Below are positions 8,170-16,415 of a stretch of DNA of 64,000 nt, piece by piece. Within the stretch, counting starts at the first letter, position 1; each line of letters begins with the position of its first letter. This DNA is from Fodinibacter sp963833495 (GTDB lineage: Bacteria; Actinomycetota; Actinomycetes; Actinomycetales; Dermatophilaceae), in assembly GCA_963833495.1 (NCBI GenBank), contig CAWHYJ010000002.1, positions 186,001 through 250,000 on the forward strand, given 5' to 3'. Both the position numbers and the translations under genes were made by a program. Under the pieces are notes generated by a model. That model did not search any database, was not told where the DNA came from, and was given only the letters and a program-made list of their open reading frames with translations.

Positions 8170-9174
8170 TCAGTCGGCGTTGTCGATGAGCCGCGCGACG
8201 GCCTTCTCGATGGCGGCCTGGCGCTTCTCCTGGTCGGCGTACTGCTGCCGCAGGGTGCCCGCGATGGTGACGCCGTCCTCGTACTGCTCGATGACCCGCG
8301 GGTCGATGTACGAGGCCTTGGCGATGGTGGGGGTGTTGCCGAGGTAGGCGGAGACCTCCTCGACGGCCGCCTTGACCGCCCGCTTGCGGGACGCCGCGGT
8401 GTCGCCCTTCTCGGGGCTCTCGGCCAGCGCCACGGCCGCGAGCACCGTGGCGTGCCAGGTGCGGAAGTCCTTGGCGGTGAGGTCCTCGTGCACCATCTGC
8501 GAGATGTAGGCGTTGACGGCCGAGGCGTCGAGGTCGGCCCACTTCGCCTCTCCCTTGTAGGCGAGCAGCCTTGCCGAGCCGCCGCGGCGCTTTCGCATCA
8601 GGTTGAGCGAGGCGATGACCTGCGGGTCGCTGATGGTGATCGAGTGCTCGACGCCCGACTTGCCGACGAAGCTGAACACCAGGTCGTCGCCACGCCGCCG
8701 CACGTGCCGGCGCTCGAGGGTGGTGAGACCGAAGGAGCCGTTGGCGTCGGCGTAGGCGTCGCTGCCGATCCGGAAGTAGCCGAGGTCGAGCAGCCGGGTG
8801 GCCGTGGCGGCGGCCCGCGACAGCGGCATCCCCTCGTCCTGCAGGTCGGTGATGAGCCGCTCGCGCGCCACCGCGAGCCGGGTGCCGGCGGCCTTGACGC
8901 GGTCGAACTTCAGCTCGTCGCGCTTCTGCCGCCAGACCGGGTGGTAGAGGTACTGCCGACGGCCGGCCGCATCGGTGCCGACGGCCTGGATGTGGCCGTT
9001 GGCGTACGGGCAGATCCACACGTTCTCCCACGCCGGCGGGATGGCGAGCGAGCGGATCCGTTCGACCTCCTGCGCCGGGAGCCGCACCCCGTCTGAGTCG
9101 AGGTAGGTGAAGTGCTTGCCCGCCCGCTTCCGGGTCCAACCCTTCATCCTGGGGTTCACCCGTCGCAGCCGCAT
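8170..9174 (-). CDS. DNA topoisomerase IB (poxvirus/bacterial type)
   Basis: A 334-residue type IB topoisomerase that relaxes supercoils by a transient 3'-phosphotyrosyl link. KDFRTWHATVLAA near residue 235 carries a catalytic Arg/His block, and GNTPTIAKASYIDPRVIEQY near 290 holds the active-site Tyr in the SYIDP context. LGYFRIGSDAYADANGSFGL near 130-150 is also a family block. The length matches bacterial TopIB. The ATG at 9174 has a -10-like TACTGT only 6 nt upstream, so the message is probably leaderless. An open frame runs on upstream to 10176, but it is antisense to the phosphatase gene and not part of this protein. Confidence 0.93.
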   Translation of the reverse strand: MRLRRVNPRMKGWTRKRAGKHFTYLDSDGVRLPAQEVERIRSLAIPPAWENVWICPYANGHIQAVGTDAAGRRQYLYHPVWRQKRDELKFDRVKAAGTRLAVARERLITDLQDEGMPLSRAAATATRLLDLGYFRIGSDAYADANGSFGLTTLERRHVRRRGDDLVFSFVGKSGVEHSITISDPQVIASLNLMRKRRGGSARLLAYKGEAKWADLDASAVNAYISQMVHEDLTAKDFRTWHATVLAAVALAESPEKGDTAASRKRAVKAAVEEVSAYLGNTPTIAKASYIDPRVIEQYEDGVTIAGTLRQQYADQEKRQAAIEKAVARLIDNAD

Positions 9175-9285
9175 GCCCGGACAGTACCCACGGGGTGCGC
9201 CGACAACCGGGCTGGTCAGCAGCCTTCGACGCCGGGGCGGGTCCACCCATTTGGCGCCTCCCCCCGGCTGTGACACGGTTGCCCC

Positions 9286-10080
9286 ATGCCGGGCCTGTCG
9301 ACAGACGCCGTCCTCGACCTGCTGCGCGAGGTCGCCGCAGAGGTCATCACGCCTCGCTTCCGCTCGCTCGCAGCGGGCGAGGTCATGGAGAAGAACCCCG
9401 GGGACCTCGTCACGGTCGCCGACCGCGAGGCCGAGGAGCTCATCACCGCGCGGCTCGTCGCCGCCTACCCGGATGCCGTGGTGCTCGGCGAGGAGGCGTT
9501 CGCGGCCGACCACTCGGTGATGGACCGCTACCTCGCGGCCGACCACGCGTTCACCGTCGACCCGGTCGACGGCACCAAGAACTTCGTGCACGGCTCGGCC
9601 GACCACGCGGTCATGGTGGCCGAGACCGTCGGTGGCGAGACGGTGCGCGGCTGGATCTGGCAGCCCGAGCACGAGGTGGCCTGGGTGGCCGAGCTCGGCG
9701 GCGGCACCTGGCGCGACGGGGTGCGGGTGCACACCACCCCGGTGCCCGACGACCGCGACCCGCAGGGCGTCACGTCGATGTGGGCGATGCGCGACCAGCG
9801 GCTCGGCGACCTGCCGGCCATGCGGCTGTCCTGGGTGTGCTGCGGCGTCGACTACCCCAAGCTCGTCGAGGGGGCCGCCGACTACATCGTCTACAGCCGC
9901 TCCAACCCGTGGGACCACGCGCCCGGCAGCCTGCTCGTCACCGAGGCCGGTGGGTCGGTCGGCCACCCGGACGGCACCCCCTACGGCCCGCGCTCGCTGC
10001 GACCCGGGCTCGTGGTCGCCGTCGACCGCTCCACGTATGCCGTGGTGCAGCGCCGCGTCGCCTCCGTCTTCGCCCGCTGA
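9286..10080 (+). CDS. inositol monophosphatase family phosphatase
   Basis: A 264-residue Mg2+-dependent sugar or polyol phosphatase. The metal-binding motifs are present in order: GEEAF near residue 67, DPVDGTKNFVHG at about 92-103 and WDHAPGSLLVTEAGG near 209. In actinobacteria such enzymes act on inositol-1-phosphate, histidinol phosphate or fructose-bisphosphate. The sequence does not decide between these, although histidinol phosphatase (HisN-like) is one option. It diverges from topoisomerase IB, and a terminator-like hairpin follows six bases after its stop. Confidence 0.88.
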   Translation: MPGLSTDAVLDLLREVAAEVITPRFRSLAAGEVMEKNPGDLVTVADREAEELITARLVAAYPDAVVLGEEAFAADHSVMDRYLAADHAFTVDPVDGTKNFVHGSADHAVMVAETVGGETVRGWIWQPEHEVAWVAELGGGTWRDGVRVHTTPVPDDRDPQGVTSMWAMRDQRLGDLPAMRLSWVCCGVDYPKLVEGAADYIVYSRSNPWDHAPGSLLVTEAGGSVGHPDGTPYGPRSLRPGLVVAVDRSTYAVVQRRVASVFAR

Positions 10081-10085
10081 CCCGC

Positions 10086-10119
10086 GGGGCAACTTCGACC
10101 TATTGGTCGATCTTGTCCC
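10086..10119 (+). terminator. terminator-like hairpin with GACC-TATT-GGTC core (copy 1)
   Basis: Arms 10086-10100 and 10105-10119 pair at 12 of 15 positions around a TATT loop, with TCGACC/GGTCGA perfect next to the loop. It starts six bases after the phosphatase stop codon. There is no T-tract, as is usual in GC-rich actinobacteria. The same 14-base core occurs twice more in this gap. Confidence 0.55.
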
Positions 10120-10566
10120 AGCCATCGCAACGACCCGACCTGAGCTACCACCTCGTAGGTGGACTGATCGGTGCACGTGCCCGGCGGTAGCCGACGCCAG
10201 CTCGGGGGGCCCGAGTCAGACGCCGGCAGCGGGCAGCCGGAGGCCGTCGGCTCGGGTCGTTGCTCCGGCCACCGCGGAGGAGCAGTCCCGCGGAGATGCC
10301 GTGGCCGTCGAAGCAGCGGGAGCGGAGCAGGTGGGATGCCGTTGGCGAGCCCAGCCACGACGGCAGGAGCGGAGCGGTGGGATGCGGTGGGCGAGCCGAT
10401 GGACGGGTTTGGCGGGTGCGCCGAGTGCGCGCAGCGCGCGAGGTGCGGACGGTCAACGGCCGCACACGGCATCCCACCGTGCAGCGGTCAGGGACCACGC
10501 GACCCAGCCAGGCGTACCGAGAGTGACCTATTGGTCGAATCGGGGACACCCGCCCCACCGGATGCC
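10120..10566. repeat. gene-free stretch with direct and inverted repeats between convergent genes
   Basis: I see no convincing gene here. A degenerate direct repeat of about 32 bases occurs at 10319-10351 and 10366-10397 (both contain GGAGCGGAGC, GGTGGGATGC and GGCGAGCC). A 13-base inverted repeat, GGTGGGATGCCGT at 10330-10342 and its complement at 10466-10478, spans about 150 bp. A second hairpin with the GACCTATTGGTCGA core lies at 10516-10545 (core 10525-10538). Open frames across the stretch are repetitive, arginine-rich and without start signals. It may be a decayed insertion or a REP-like element. Confidence 0.6.
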
Positions 10567-10600
10567 GTCCCCCATGTGACCTATTGGTCGATGTGGGGAC
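10567..10600 (-). terminator. terminator-like hairpin with GACC-TATT-GGTC core (copy 3)
   Basis: GTCCCC and GACC on the left (10567-10581) face GGTC and GGGGAC on the right (10586-10600) around the loop TATT. It ends 3 bp before the stop codon of the leftward membrane-protein gene that finishes at 10603, so it can act as that gene's terminator. The core is identical to copies at 10097-10110 and 10525-10538. Confidence 0.5.
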
Positions 10601-10602
10601 GA

Positions 10603-12750
10603 TCAGGACCCGATGGGGGCCGGGGCGATCCAGACGCTCACCGGCAGGGGATCCGTGTGCGACGGCTTCTGCTCGAGCACGTGCTCGTCCTCGCGAACCG
10701 TGGCGTCGACCACAGTCTTTGGATCGGCCCCGAGCCGGGTCAGAGCATCCGCGGAGTCAGCAGCCAGCAGCACCAGCCGGCCTCCGCGCGAACCGACTTC
10801 GCGCGACACCGTCGCCACCGTGCTGGCCAGCTGCTCTGGGTCGCGCCGCAGCCCGGACGTGGTCGACAGCGCCGGCACCCCGCACATGCCACGCACCACC
10901 TGCGGCCACTCGTTGGCCGCCCGGGAGTCGACGGCCAGCACGACGTCACCGGGCGAGAGCGACCCGCACACGGCGTCGGCAGCGGCCAGCGAACCGCGTT
11001 CGACCCCACCGGCCCGGTGCGGCCACGTGGCGGTTGCGGCCGGCACGACGACCAGCGCCCCGACGGCGACGGCGAGCGCCACCCCGACCCAGCGGCGACC
11101 CGAGGCGGCCGCCCGGTGCATCGCCCAGGCGACACCGGTGAAGACCAGGCCGACGACCATGGGCAGCGCGATGAGCAGCCGGCGGTCGGCCCACGGGTGG
11201 TCGGGCGTGATGCCCGGGCGCGCGAGGGTGAGCAGCGTCGACCCGGCCGCCACGAAGAGCGCGGGCAGCCACGCGTCGACCCGTCGTGACCCCGCCGACA
11301 GCACCGCCCGCCGCACGAGGACGGCCAGCACCGCCAGTGCCACCGCCAGCGCCACGGGCCCGACGTACCAGGACAGCCAGGCCACGCTCTGCTCGGCGTA
11401 GGTGCGCCCGCCGTCGACGGGCAGCCCCTGCCGCGCCTGCATGCCCGCGACGTAGCGCGACCCCGGGTCGTCCGGGTTCTGGCGCACCGTCTGCCACAGC
11501 GGCCTGCTCGCGAGGTAGAGCCCGGCCGCCACGACGGCGCCCGCCGCCACGTCGGGCAGCCACCGCAGCACGACTGCCGGCAGCCGCCACCCCCGCCGCC
11601 ACAACACGAGGGCCACCCACGATCCCCCACCGATGAGCACCCCCAACGCGAGAAGGGGCAGCAGGCTCCCGGCGATCGACGCCAGGTACTGCCAGGACAG
11701 CCCGACGGCCGCCACGGCCGCCACCAGCAGCGACCCGGCCAGCCCGAGCAACACCGGCCGCGGCCAGCGGGCGCGGAACGCCGCGCCCAGTGCGAGCACC
11801 GGCAGCAGCAGCACGACCTCGCGCAGGGCGTCGACCCTCACCAGCCCGGTGCCGCCGACGAGCACCCCCGCCAGCAGGCCGGCTCGCGCCGAGGCGTCAC
11901 GCCGCACCAGCGAGCGCAGCGGCGCCCCGCCGACCACCATTCCCTGCGACGACGCGTCCCCCATGAACCCGGCCGCCCCCGAGCCCGATTCCCCACGCCC
12001 GGGGCCTGCGGCATCCCGCCCGGCCACGACGGCCAGCGTGACCGCCAGCAGCCCGGCCGTCAGGGTGAGCATCGCGAGCGGCTCGGAGTAGGTCGCACGT
12101 GCCGTGTGCACCACCGGGAAGAGGATGCCGGTGACCGCCGCCGTCGCGACCCCGACCCACCCGCCGGCCACCCGGGCGACCAGCAGGCCCAGCGCCAGCA
12201 GCGCCAGCCCCATGGCCAGGGCCGGCAGCAGCATGGCCACCCCGGCGCCCCCGGACCACCAACCGAACGCATAGACCACGGCCGGCCCCACGACGAACTG
12301 CGGCTGCACAGCGGGAGACGTGCTCGAGCCGACCTCGAAGAACGCCGGGCTCGCCAGCGTCACGCCCGGGAGGTCGAGCACCCCGGCCCCACCGACCGAG
12401 CCGGCGTCGACCGCCACCACCCGCGAGTGAGACGTCGCCAGGCTCACGGCGGCTTGCAGGTTGCTCGCGGCGTCGCGCCGAGGCAGCACCTGCTCGGAGT
12501 GCGTCGCGCCGGCCCAGGCGGTGAACCCCACCACCACGGCCACCAGCGCCGCCGACGCCGCGACCGACATCCGCACCGGTGGCAGCAGGCGCACGCACCA
12601 CCAACACCCCACTGCGAGAACCACACCCACCGGCCACGCGACCCAGGGCGACCACCACCCGAGCGCGGAGAGAGCCGCAGCGACGGCGCTCACCGCGACG
12701 ACCCAGAGGGCCGCGCCGACGGCGAGCGCGGGGAGGAGGCGGGCCCTCAC
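10603..12750 (-). CDS. large polytopic membrane protein, GT-C glycosyltransferase-like
   Basis: A 715-residue protein with about 12-14 transmembrane helices and a C-terminal soluble part of roughly 130 residues (VLAVDSRAANEWPQVVRGMC and after). An early extracytoplasmic loop contains LPRRDAASNLQAAVSLA (about residues 90-106), the place where GT-C enzymes keep their acidic catalytic residue. The architecture suggests a polyprenyl-phosphate-sugar-dependent transferase, but no named family motif is certain. The GTG start overlaps the tagD-like stop as GTGA, so the two are co-translated and probably serve the same cell-wall polymer. Confidence 0.7.
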   Translation of the reverse strand: MRARLLPALAVGAALWVVAVSAVAAALSALGWWSPWVAWPVGVVLAVGCWWCVRLLPPVRMSVAASAALVAVVVGFTAWAGATHSEQVLPRRDAASNLQAAVSLATSHSRVVAVDAGSVGGAGVLDLPGVTLASPAFFEVGSSTSPAVQPQFVVGPAVVYAFGWWSGGAGVAMLLPALAMGLALLALGLLVARVAGGWVGVATAAVTGILFPVVHTARATYSEPLAMLTLTAGLLAVTLAVVAGRDAAGPGRGESGSGAAGFMGDASSQGMVVGGAPLRSLVRRDASARAGLLAGVLVGGTGLVRVDALREVVLLLPVLALGAAFRARWPRPVLLGLAGSLLVAAVAAVGLSWQYLASIAGSLLPLLALGVLIGGGSWVALVLWRRGWRLPAVVLRWLPDVAAGAVVAAGLYLASRPLWQTVRQNPDDPGSRYVAGMQARQGLPVDGGRTYAEQSVAWLSWYVGPVALAVALAVLAVLVRRAVLSAGSRRVDAWLPALFVAAGSTLLTLARPGITPDHPWADRRLLIALPMVVGLVFTGVAWAMHRAAASGRRWVGVALAVAVGALVVVPAATATWPHRAGGVERGSLAAADAVCGSLSPGDVVLAVDSRAANEWPQVVRGMCGVPALSTTSGLRRDPEQLASTVATVSREVGSRGGRLVLLAADSADALTRLGADPKTVVDATVREDEHVLEQKPSHTDPLPVSVWIAPAPIGS

Positions 12751-13151
12751 GACCCCATGCTGGCGATGTGCTCGATGATGCCGGTGGTCGACACCGACGG
12801 CGTGCGCGGCAGGTAGACCACCTCGCAGACGTCGCTCACCCAGTCGAACTTGCCGGCCCAGTCGTCGCCCATGACCAGCACGTCGGCCCCGTGCTCGAGG
12901 ATGTAGTCGCGCTTGAGCTCGAGGGACTCCTCGACGAAGACCTCGTCGACCACCCGCAGGCTGGCGACGATCTCCATCCGCTCGTCCTGGCTGTAGACCG
13001 GCGCCCGGCCCTTCTTGGCGATGTTGAGCGCGTCGGCCGAGACACCGACGACGAGCTTGTCGCCCAGCGCGGCGGCGCGCTGCAGCACCCGGATGTGGCC
13101 GACGTGGAACACGTCGAAGGTGCCGAAGGTGATGACCGTGCGGGCGCTCAT
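12747..13151 (-). CDS. tagD: glycerol-3-phosphate cytidylyltransferase-like nucleotidyltransferase
   Basis: A 134-residue cytidylyltransferase. FGTFDVFHVGH at residues 9-19 contains the HxGH signature, YSQDERMEIVASLR carries the Arg that binds the nucleotide, and the C-terminal RTPSVSTTGIIEHI matches the ISSTxIR-type motif. Such enzymes make CDP-glycerol (TagD/TarD) for wall teichoic acid, or CDP-ribitol or ADP-heptose in relatives. The TagF-like polymerase at 28-32 kb makes CDP-glycerol the most likely product. The ATG at 13151 is preferred; an upstream extension would overlap the divergent TIGR03089 gene. Confidence 0.85.
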   Translation of the reverse strand: MSARTVITFGTFDVFHVGHIRVLQRAAALGDKLVVGVSADALNIAKKGRAPVYSQDERMEIVASLRVVDEVFVEESLELKRDYILEHGADVLVMGDDWAGKFDWVSDVCEVVYLPRTPSVSTTGIIEHIASMGS

Positions 13152-13199
13152 GGCAGCGAGCCTAGTGGCCGCGGGGCCACTCCCCCGCCCGCCTCGCAC

Positions 13200-13215
13200 T
13201 AGGGTCGCCACGGTG
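13200..13215 (+). promoter_or_regulatory. leaderless promoter: -10 TAGGGT then GTG start
   Basis: TAGGGT at 13200-13205 is followed after 7 nt by the GTG start at 13213. This spacing puts the transcript start at or next to the start codon. The same arrangement recurs at several genes in the window. Confidence 0.55.
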
Positions 13216-13986
13216 AGCACCCCACCCGAGTCCCCGGCCGTCCTGCTCCGCCGGCTGGTGTCCGCCGACCCGGGCCGGCCGCGCATCACCGTCTACGACG
13301 ACACCGACTCCCCCACTCGCGGCGAGCGCATCGAGCTCTCGGCGCGGGTGCTCGCCAACTGGGTCGCCAAGGCCGCCAACCTGTTGCGCGACGACCTCGA
13401 CGTGGGCCCCGGCTCGGTGGTGCTGCTCGACCTGCCCCCGCACTGGCGCACCCTCTACTGGGCGTTCGCGGCGTGGTCGGTGGGCGCCTGCGTCGAGGTG
13501 CCCGAGCACCGCACGTCCCCGGATGCCGGTCACGGCGGCGCGTCGTCGGCCGCCACTGCCGCTGATGCCGACGTCGTGGTGACGGATGCCGTCGACGTCG
13601 CCGCGGCCGCGCCCGAGGCGGTGCTGGTCACCCTCGCCGCCCTGGCTCGCTCGGCGGCCGGGCCGGTGCCGCCCGGCGTGGTCGACGAGGCGCGGGAGCT
13701 CGCCACGCACGGCGACGTGTTCGACGGTTGGGAGGAGCCCGACGGCGGCGACCCCGCCCTGCGGGCCGCCGGGGCGCTGCTCACCTACGCGGACCTCGTG
13801 GCCGACCCGCCGGCCGCCGAGGCGGCGCGGCGGGTGCACACGGACACGACCGACACCGCGGCGTTCATCCGGCTCGCCCTGGCGGTGTGGGCGGCCGACG
13901 GCTCGCTCGTGCTCACTCGGGGCGCGCCCGACCCGGTGGTACTGGCAGCGCGCCTGCGGTCCGAGGGAGTGACCGACCCGGCGTGA
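13213..13986 (+). CDS. TIGR03089 family protein (acyl-CoA synthetase-related, function unknown)
   Basis: A 257-residue actinobacterial protein that resembles the N-terminal part of AMP-dependent synthetases: VLLDLPPHWRTLYWAFAAWSVGACVEVP near residue 75 looks like the ANL helix after the first strand. The usual TSGTTG-type phosphate-binding loop and the C-terminal domain are missing, so it is probably not an active adenylating enzyme. It is divergent from the tagD-like gene and convergent, with a 6-bp gap, with the secreted peptidoglycan-binding gene. Start GTG is supported by the -10 box 7 nt upstream. Confidence 0.75.
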   Translation: MSTPPESPAVLLRRLVSADPGRPRITVYDDTDSPTRGERIELSARVLANWVAKAANLLRDDLDVGPGSVVLLDLPPHWRTLYWAFAAWSVGACVEVPEHRTSPDAGHGGASSAATAADADVVVTDAVDVAAAAPEAVLVTLAALARSAAGPVPPGVVDEARELATHGDVFDGWEEPDGGDPALRAAGALLTYADLVADPPAAEAARRVHTDTTDTAAFIRLALAVWAADGSLVLTRGAPDPVVLAARLRSEGVTDPA

Positions 13987-13992
13987 CGCCGA

Positions 13993-15333
13993 CTAGGCCA
14001 TCAACGCCTTCCAGACCTTGGCGTCGGTCACCCCGGTGACGGTCAGCCCCTTCGACTTCTGGAACGCCTTGACCCGAGCCTCAGTGAGGTGCCCGTAGGA
14101 GCCATCGAGGACGAGCCCGCCGAGCGCCTTCTGCAGCGCCTTGACGGCCTCGCCCCGCGACCACAGCTTCAGGGTGAGGCCGGCGTACTTCGCCAGCGGG
14201 CTGCTGGTGGCGGTCGACCCGGCAACCGGGGCCGCGGTGACGACCGCACCCATCAGGGCGAACCAGACCTTGCGGTCGACGATGCCGTTGACCAGCAGGC
14301 TCTTGGTCTTCTGGTAGGCCTTGACCCGGGCCTCGGTGGCCGGGCCGAAGGAGCCGTCGACGACGAGCCCACCGAGGGCCTTCTGCAGGGCCTTGACCGC
14401 TGTCCCCGTCGACCCCCGCCGGAGCACGACGTTGGTGTACGGCGAGAGCGCGCTGGCCCGGGCCGGGACGAGCTTGAGGTAGATCATCGTCGCCCAGGTG
14501 GGGTTGTCCAGCTTCTTGGTGGCGGGCACCCGGTGCCTGGACTGCCACGTACCCAGGGCCGCCGCGGTGATCGGCCCGAACCTGCCGTCGGCGGTCACGC
14601 CGATCACCTTCTGGGCCAGCGTCACGTTGGCGCCGGTGGCGCCCTGCGCCAGCAGGGGGTAGCCGCTCGCCGTCACGGAGGCCGGCGGGGGCGCCGGCGT
14701 CGTGGGGGTGGCCGTCGGACCGGTGAGGGGTTTGGTCACCGCGACGCCGCTCCACCAGGAGGTCCGCTTGTACGCGCCGTCCCAGTTGAACGAGAAGTGG
14801 ATGTGGTCGGTGTGCGGTGAGCTGCCCGTGTAGACGGTCCAGCCGCGCTCGGGTGCCCAGGCCTTCCACTGCTGGCGGTTGAAGATGATGTAGTTGATGC
14901 CGAAGCGACGCGCCATCGCGCCCGGGCGACCGCGGGCGTCCGGGGCCGCGAGCCACCGGGTCAGCGCGTTGGCCAGTGCCATGTTGGCGGGCTTGGTGGA
15001 GTCGATCATCCAGTCCAGCGCCCGGCCCTCGCCGTGCTCGGCGGCGCACCTGCGCAGGATGCCGTAGACGTGGGTGCCGTAGGTCGCGTTGAGCAGCTTG
15101 GCGAAGGCGACCGGACCGGGCTGGTTCACGGTGAGGCAGCGGGTGCCCTTCTGGTAGAACGCCGCGACGTCGAGGGCGGCCGGCAGGGGCCTCGAGGGCT
15201 TCGGGAAGGGGATGGTCGCGGCCTGGGCCGGCGACGAGAACAGCGGAAAGGCGATCACGGATGCCGAGACCGCACCGAGGGTGCGAAGGGGCAGGTGGCG
15301 CTCAGGGCGAGGCGCGAGCTGGGGCGTGGACAC
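13993..15333 (-). CDS. secreted protein with ARB_07466-like domain and three peptidoglycan-binding repeats
   Basis: A 446-residue exported protein. Residues 1-38 are a signal peptide ending SSPAQA. A domain at about 45-200 carries two Cys residues, the motif AAEHGEGRALDWMID and HTDHIHFSF, a His/Asp arrangement seen in D,D-peptidase/extensin-like and ARB_07466-like domains. Then come a PT-rich linker and three PG_binding_1 repeats (about 225-290, 305-360 and 385-446), the last two with nearly identical cores (GEAVKALQKALGGLVLDGSY, TAVKALQKALGGLVVDGSF). It probably binds, and may cleave, peptidoglycan outside the cell. The GTG start has a GAGGAG Shine-Dalgarno 9 nt upstream. Confidence 0.85.
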   Translation of the reverse strand: MSTPQLAPRPERHLPLRTLGAVSASVIAFPLFSSPAQAATIPFPKPSRPLPAALDVAAFYQKGTRCLTVNQPGPVAFAKLLNATYGTHVYGILRRCAAEHGEGRALDWMIDSTKPANMALANALTRWLAAPDARGRPGAMARRFGINYIIFNRQQWKAWAPERGWTVYTGSSPHTDHIHFSFNWDGAYKRTSWWSGVAVTKPLTGPTATPTTPAPPPASVTASGYPLLAQGATGANVTLAQKVIGVTADGRFGPITAAALGTWQSRHRVPATKKLDNPTWATMIYLKLVPARASALSPYTNVVLRRGSTGTAVKALQKALGGLVVDGSFGPATEARVKAYQKTKSLLVNGIVDRKVWFALMGAVVTAAPVAGSTATSSPLAKYAGLTLKLWSRGEAVKALQKALGGLVLDGSYGHLTEARVKAFQKSKGLTVTGVTDAKVWKALMA

Positions 15334-15619
15334 GGCTGGGGGCTCCTCGGGCAGGGGGCGTCCTCGCGGGAGTTACGAGGACGCACCAGATGCCGGAAGT
15401 CACGGCGGCCCCAGCGGGCACATCCGTCACTCCAGACACCTTGGCTCCCTATTTGTCCCACTAGTCCCGCGCGCCCCGCAATGCGATCGGCCTAATTACA
15501 CGGATGTACTTATCACTGACCTCGTCCGCGCCGCAGGATCTTCGGCCGATGGTGAGCATTGCCACAGATCCTCGGTGACCCACCCCTCCCCCGGGCGGCG
15601 GGGGAGCCGCCCGCCTCAC
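15334..15619. other. intergenic region between divergent genes; leader of the secreted PG-binding gene
   Basis: No gene is seen. The leftward gene has a long leader. It contains an AT-richer stretch around 15490-15515 (CTAATTACACGG, TACTTATCACTG) that is probably the promoter, and a perfect hairpin at 15358-15384 about 25 nt before the start codon. Rightward, the CoA-transferase gene has its own -10 box at 15620. Confidence 0.5.
15358..15384 (-). promoter_or_regulatory. perfect 9-bp stem-loop in 5' leader of the secreted PG-binding gene
   Basis: GCGTCCTCG at 15358-15366 and CGAGGACGC at 15376-15384 form a perfect 9-bp stem with a 9-nt loop. It lies between the probable promoter and the Shine-Dalgarno of the gene that starts at 15333. 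It could be an attenuator or control ribosome access. No known riboswitch consensus was recognised. Confidence 0.4.
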
Positions 15620-15635
15620 TAGAGTGCCCGGCATG
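15620..15635 (+). promoter_or_regulatory. leaderless promoter: -10 TAGAGT then ATG start
   Basis: TAGAGT at 15620-15625 is followed after 7 nt by the ATG at 15633 of the CoA-transferase A subunit. This argues for that start over the in-frame GTG at 15624, which lies inside the -10 box. Confidence 0.55.
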
Positions 15636-16412
15636 GACAAAGTCGTCTCCACCCCTGCCGACGCCGTCGCCGGGATCACCGACGGGGCCACCATCGCCGT
15701 CGGCGGGTTCGGGCTCTGCGGCATCCCCTCGGTGCTCATCGCCGAGCTGCACGACAGAGGCGTGCGTGACCTCGAGGTCGTCTCGAACAACTGCGGCGTC
15801 GACGGCTGGGGCCTCGGTGTGCTCCTGGCCTCGGGCCAGATCCGCCGGGTCATCGCCTCGTACGTCGGCGAGAACAAGGAGTTCGCCCGCCAGTACCTCG
15901 AGGGCGAGCTCGAGGTCGAGCTGACCCCCCAGGGCACGCTGGCCGAGCGGCTGCGCGCTGGTGGGTCCGGCATCCCGGCGTTCTTCACCCCCACCGGGGT
16001 CGGCAGCCAGGTCGCCGACGGCGGGCTGCCCTGGCGCTATGCCACCGACGGCAGCGTCGCGCTGGCCTCACCGCCCAAGGAGGTTCGCGTCTTCGAGCAC
16101 GACGGCGAGGAGCGCGAGTACGTGCTCGAGCACGCGATCGTCGCCGACTACGGGCTGGTGCGCGCCTGGAAGGGCGACCGCCACGGCAACCTGGTGTTCA
16201 ACAAGAGCAGCCGCAACTTCAACCCGCTCGCCGCGATGGCCGGCCGGGTGACCATCGCCGAGGTCGAGGAGCTCGTCGAGCCCGGCGAGCTCGACCCCGA
16301 CACCGTGCACCTGCCCGGCATCTACGTGCAGCGGGTGCTGCCGCTGACCCCCGAGCAGGCCGCCGACAAGCGCATCGAGAAGCGCACCGTGACCCCGAGT
16401 AAGGAGTCCTGA
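15633..16412 (+). CDS. scoA: 3-oxoacid CoA-transferase subunit A
   Basis: A 259-residue subunit of a family I CoA-transferase, which moves CoA from succinyl-CoA to acetoacetate or another 3-oxoacid. GATIAVGGFGLCGIPSVLI at residues 18-36 is the N-terminal glycine-rich signature of the A subunit. GVDGWGLGVLLASGQIRRVIASYVGENKEF and the late VHLPGIYVQRVLP are also diagnostic. It lies 3 bp before the B subunit, so the two form an operon. The actual substrate (acetoacetate or 3-oxoadipate) is not decided by sequence; the VGENKEFARQYLEGELE region favours the SCOT type. Confidence 0.92.
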   Translation: MDKVVSTPADAVAGITDGATIAVGGFGLCGIPSVLIAELHDRGVRDLEVVSNNCGVDGWGLGVLLASGQIRRVIASYVGENKEFARQYLEGELEVELTPQGTLAERLRAGGSGIPAFFTPTGVGSQVADGGLPWRYATDGSVALASPPKEVRVFEHDGEEREYVLEHAIVADYGLVRAWKGDRHGNLVFNKSSRNFNPLAAMAGRVTIAEVEELVEPGELDPDTVHLPGIYVQRVLPLTPEQAADKRIEKRTVTPSKES

Positions 16413-16415
16413 GCC

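Noticed and set aside
6907..9096. A 729-codon open frame on the plus strand
   Set aside because: Antisense to the GT2 and topoisomerase IB genes; no domain, and composition typical of a shadow frame.
9175..10176. Upstream extension of the topoisomerase frame
   Set aside because: It is antisense to the phosphatase gene, and a -10 box and ATG give a normal-length TopIB.
10171..11289. Open frame of 372 codons across the repeat gap
   Set aside because: It crosses the repeats and hairpins, is antisense to the membrane protein and has no recognisable start signal or motif.
15334..15520. A ydaO (c-di-AMP) riboswitch before the peptidoglycan-binding gene
   Set aside because: Gene context fits, but I could not find the conserved core elements by eye. 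Only the simple hairpin is reported.
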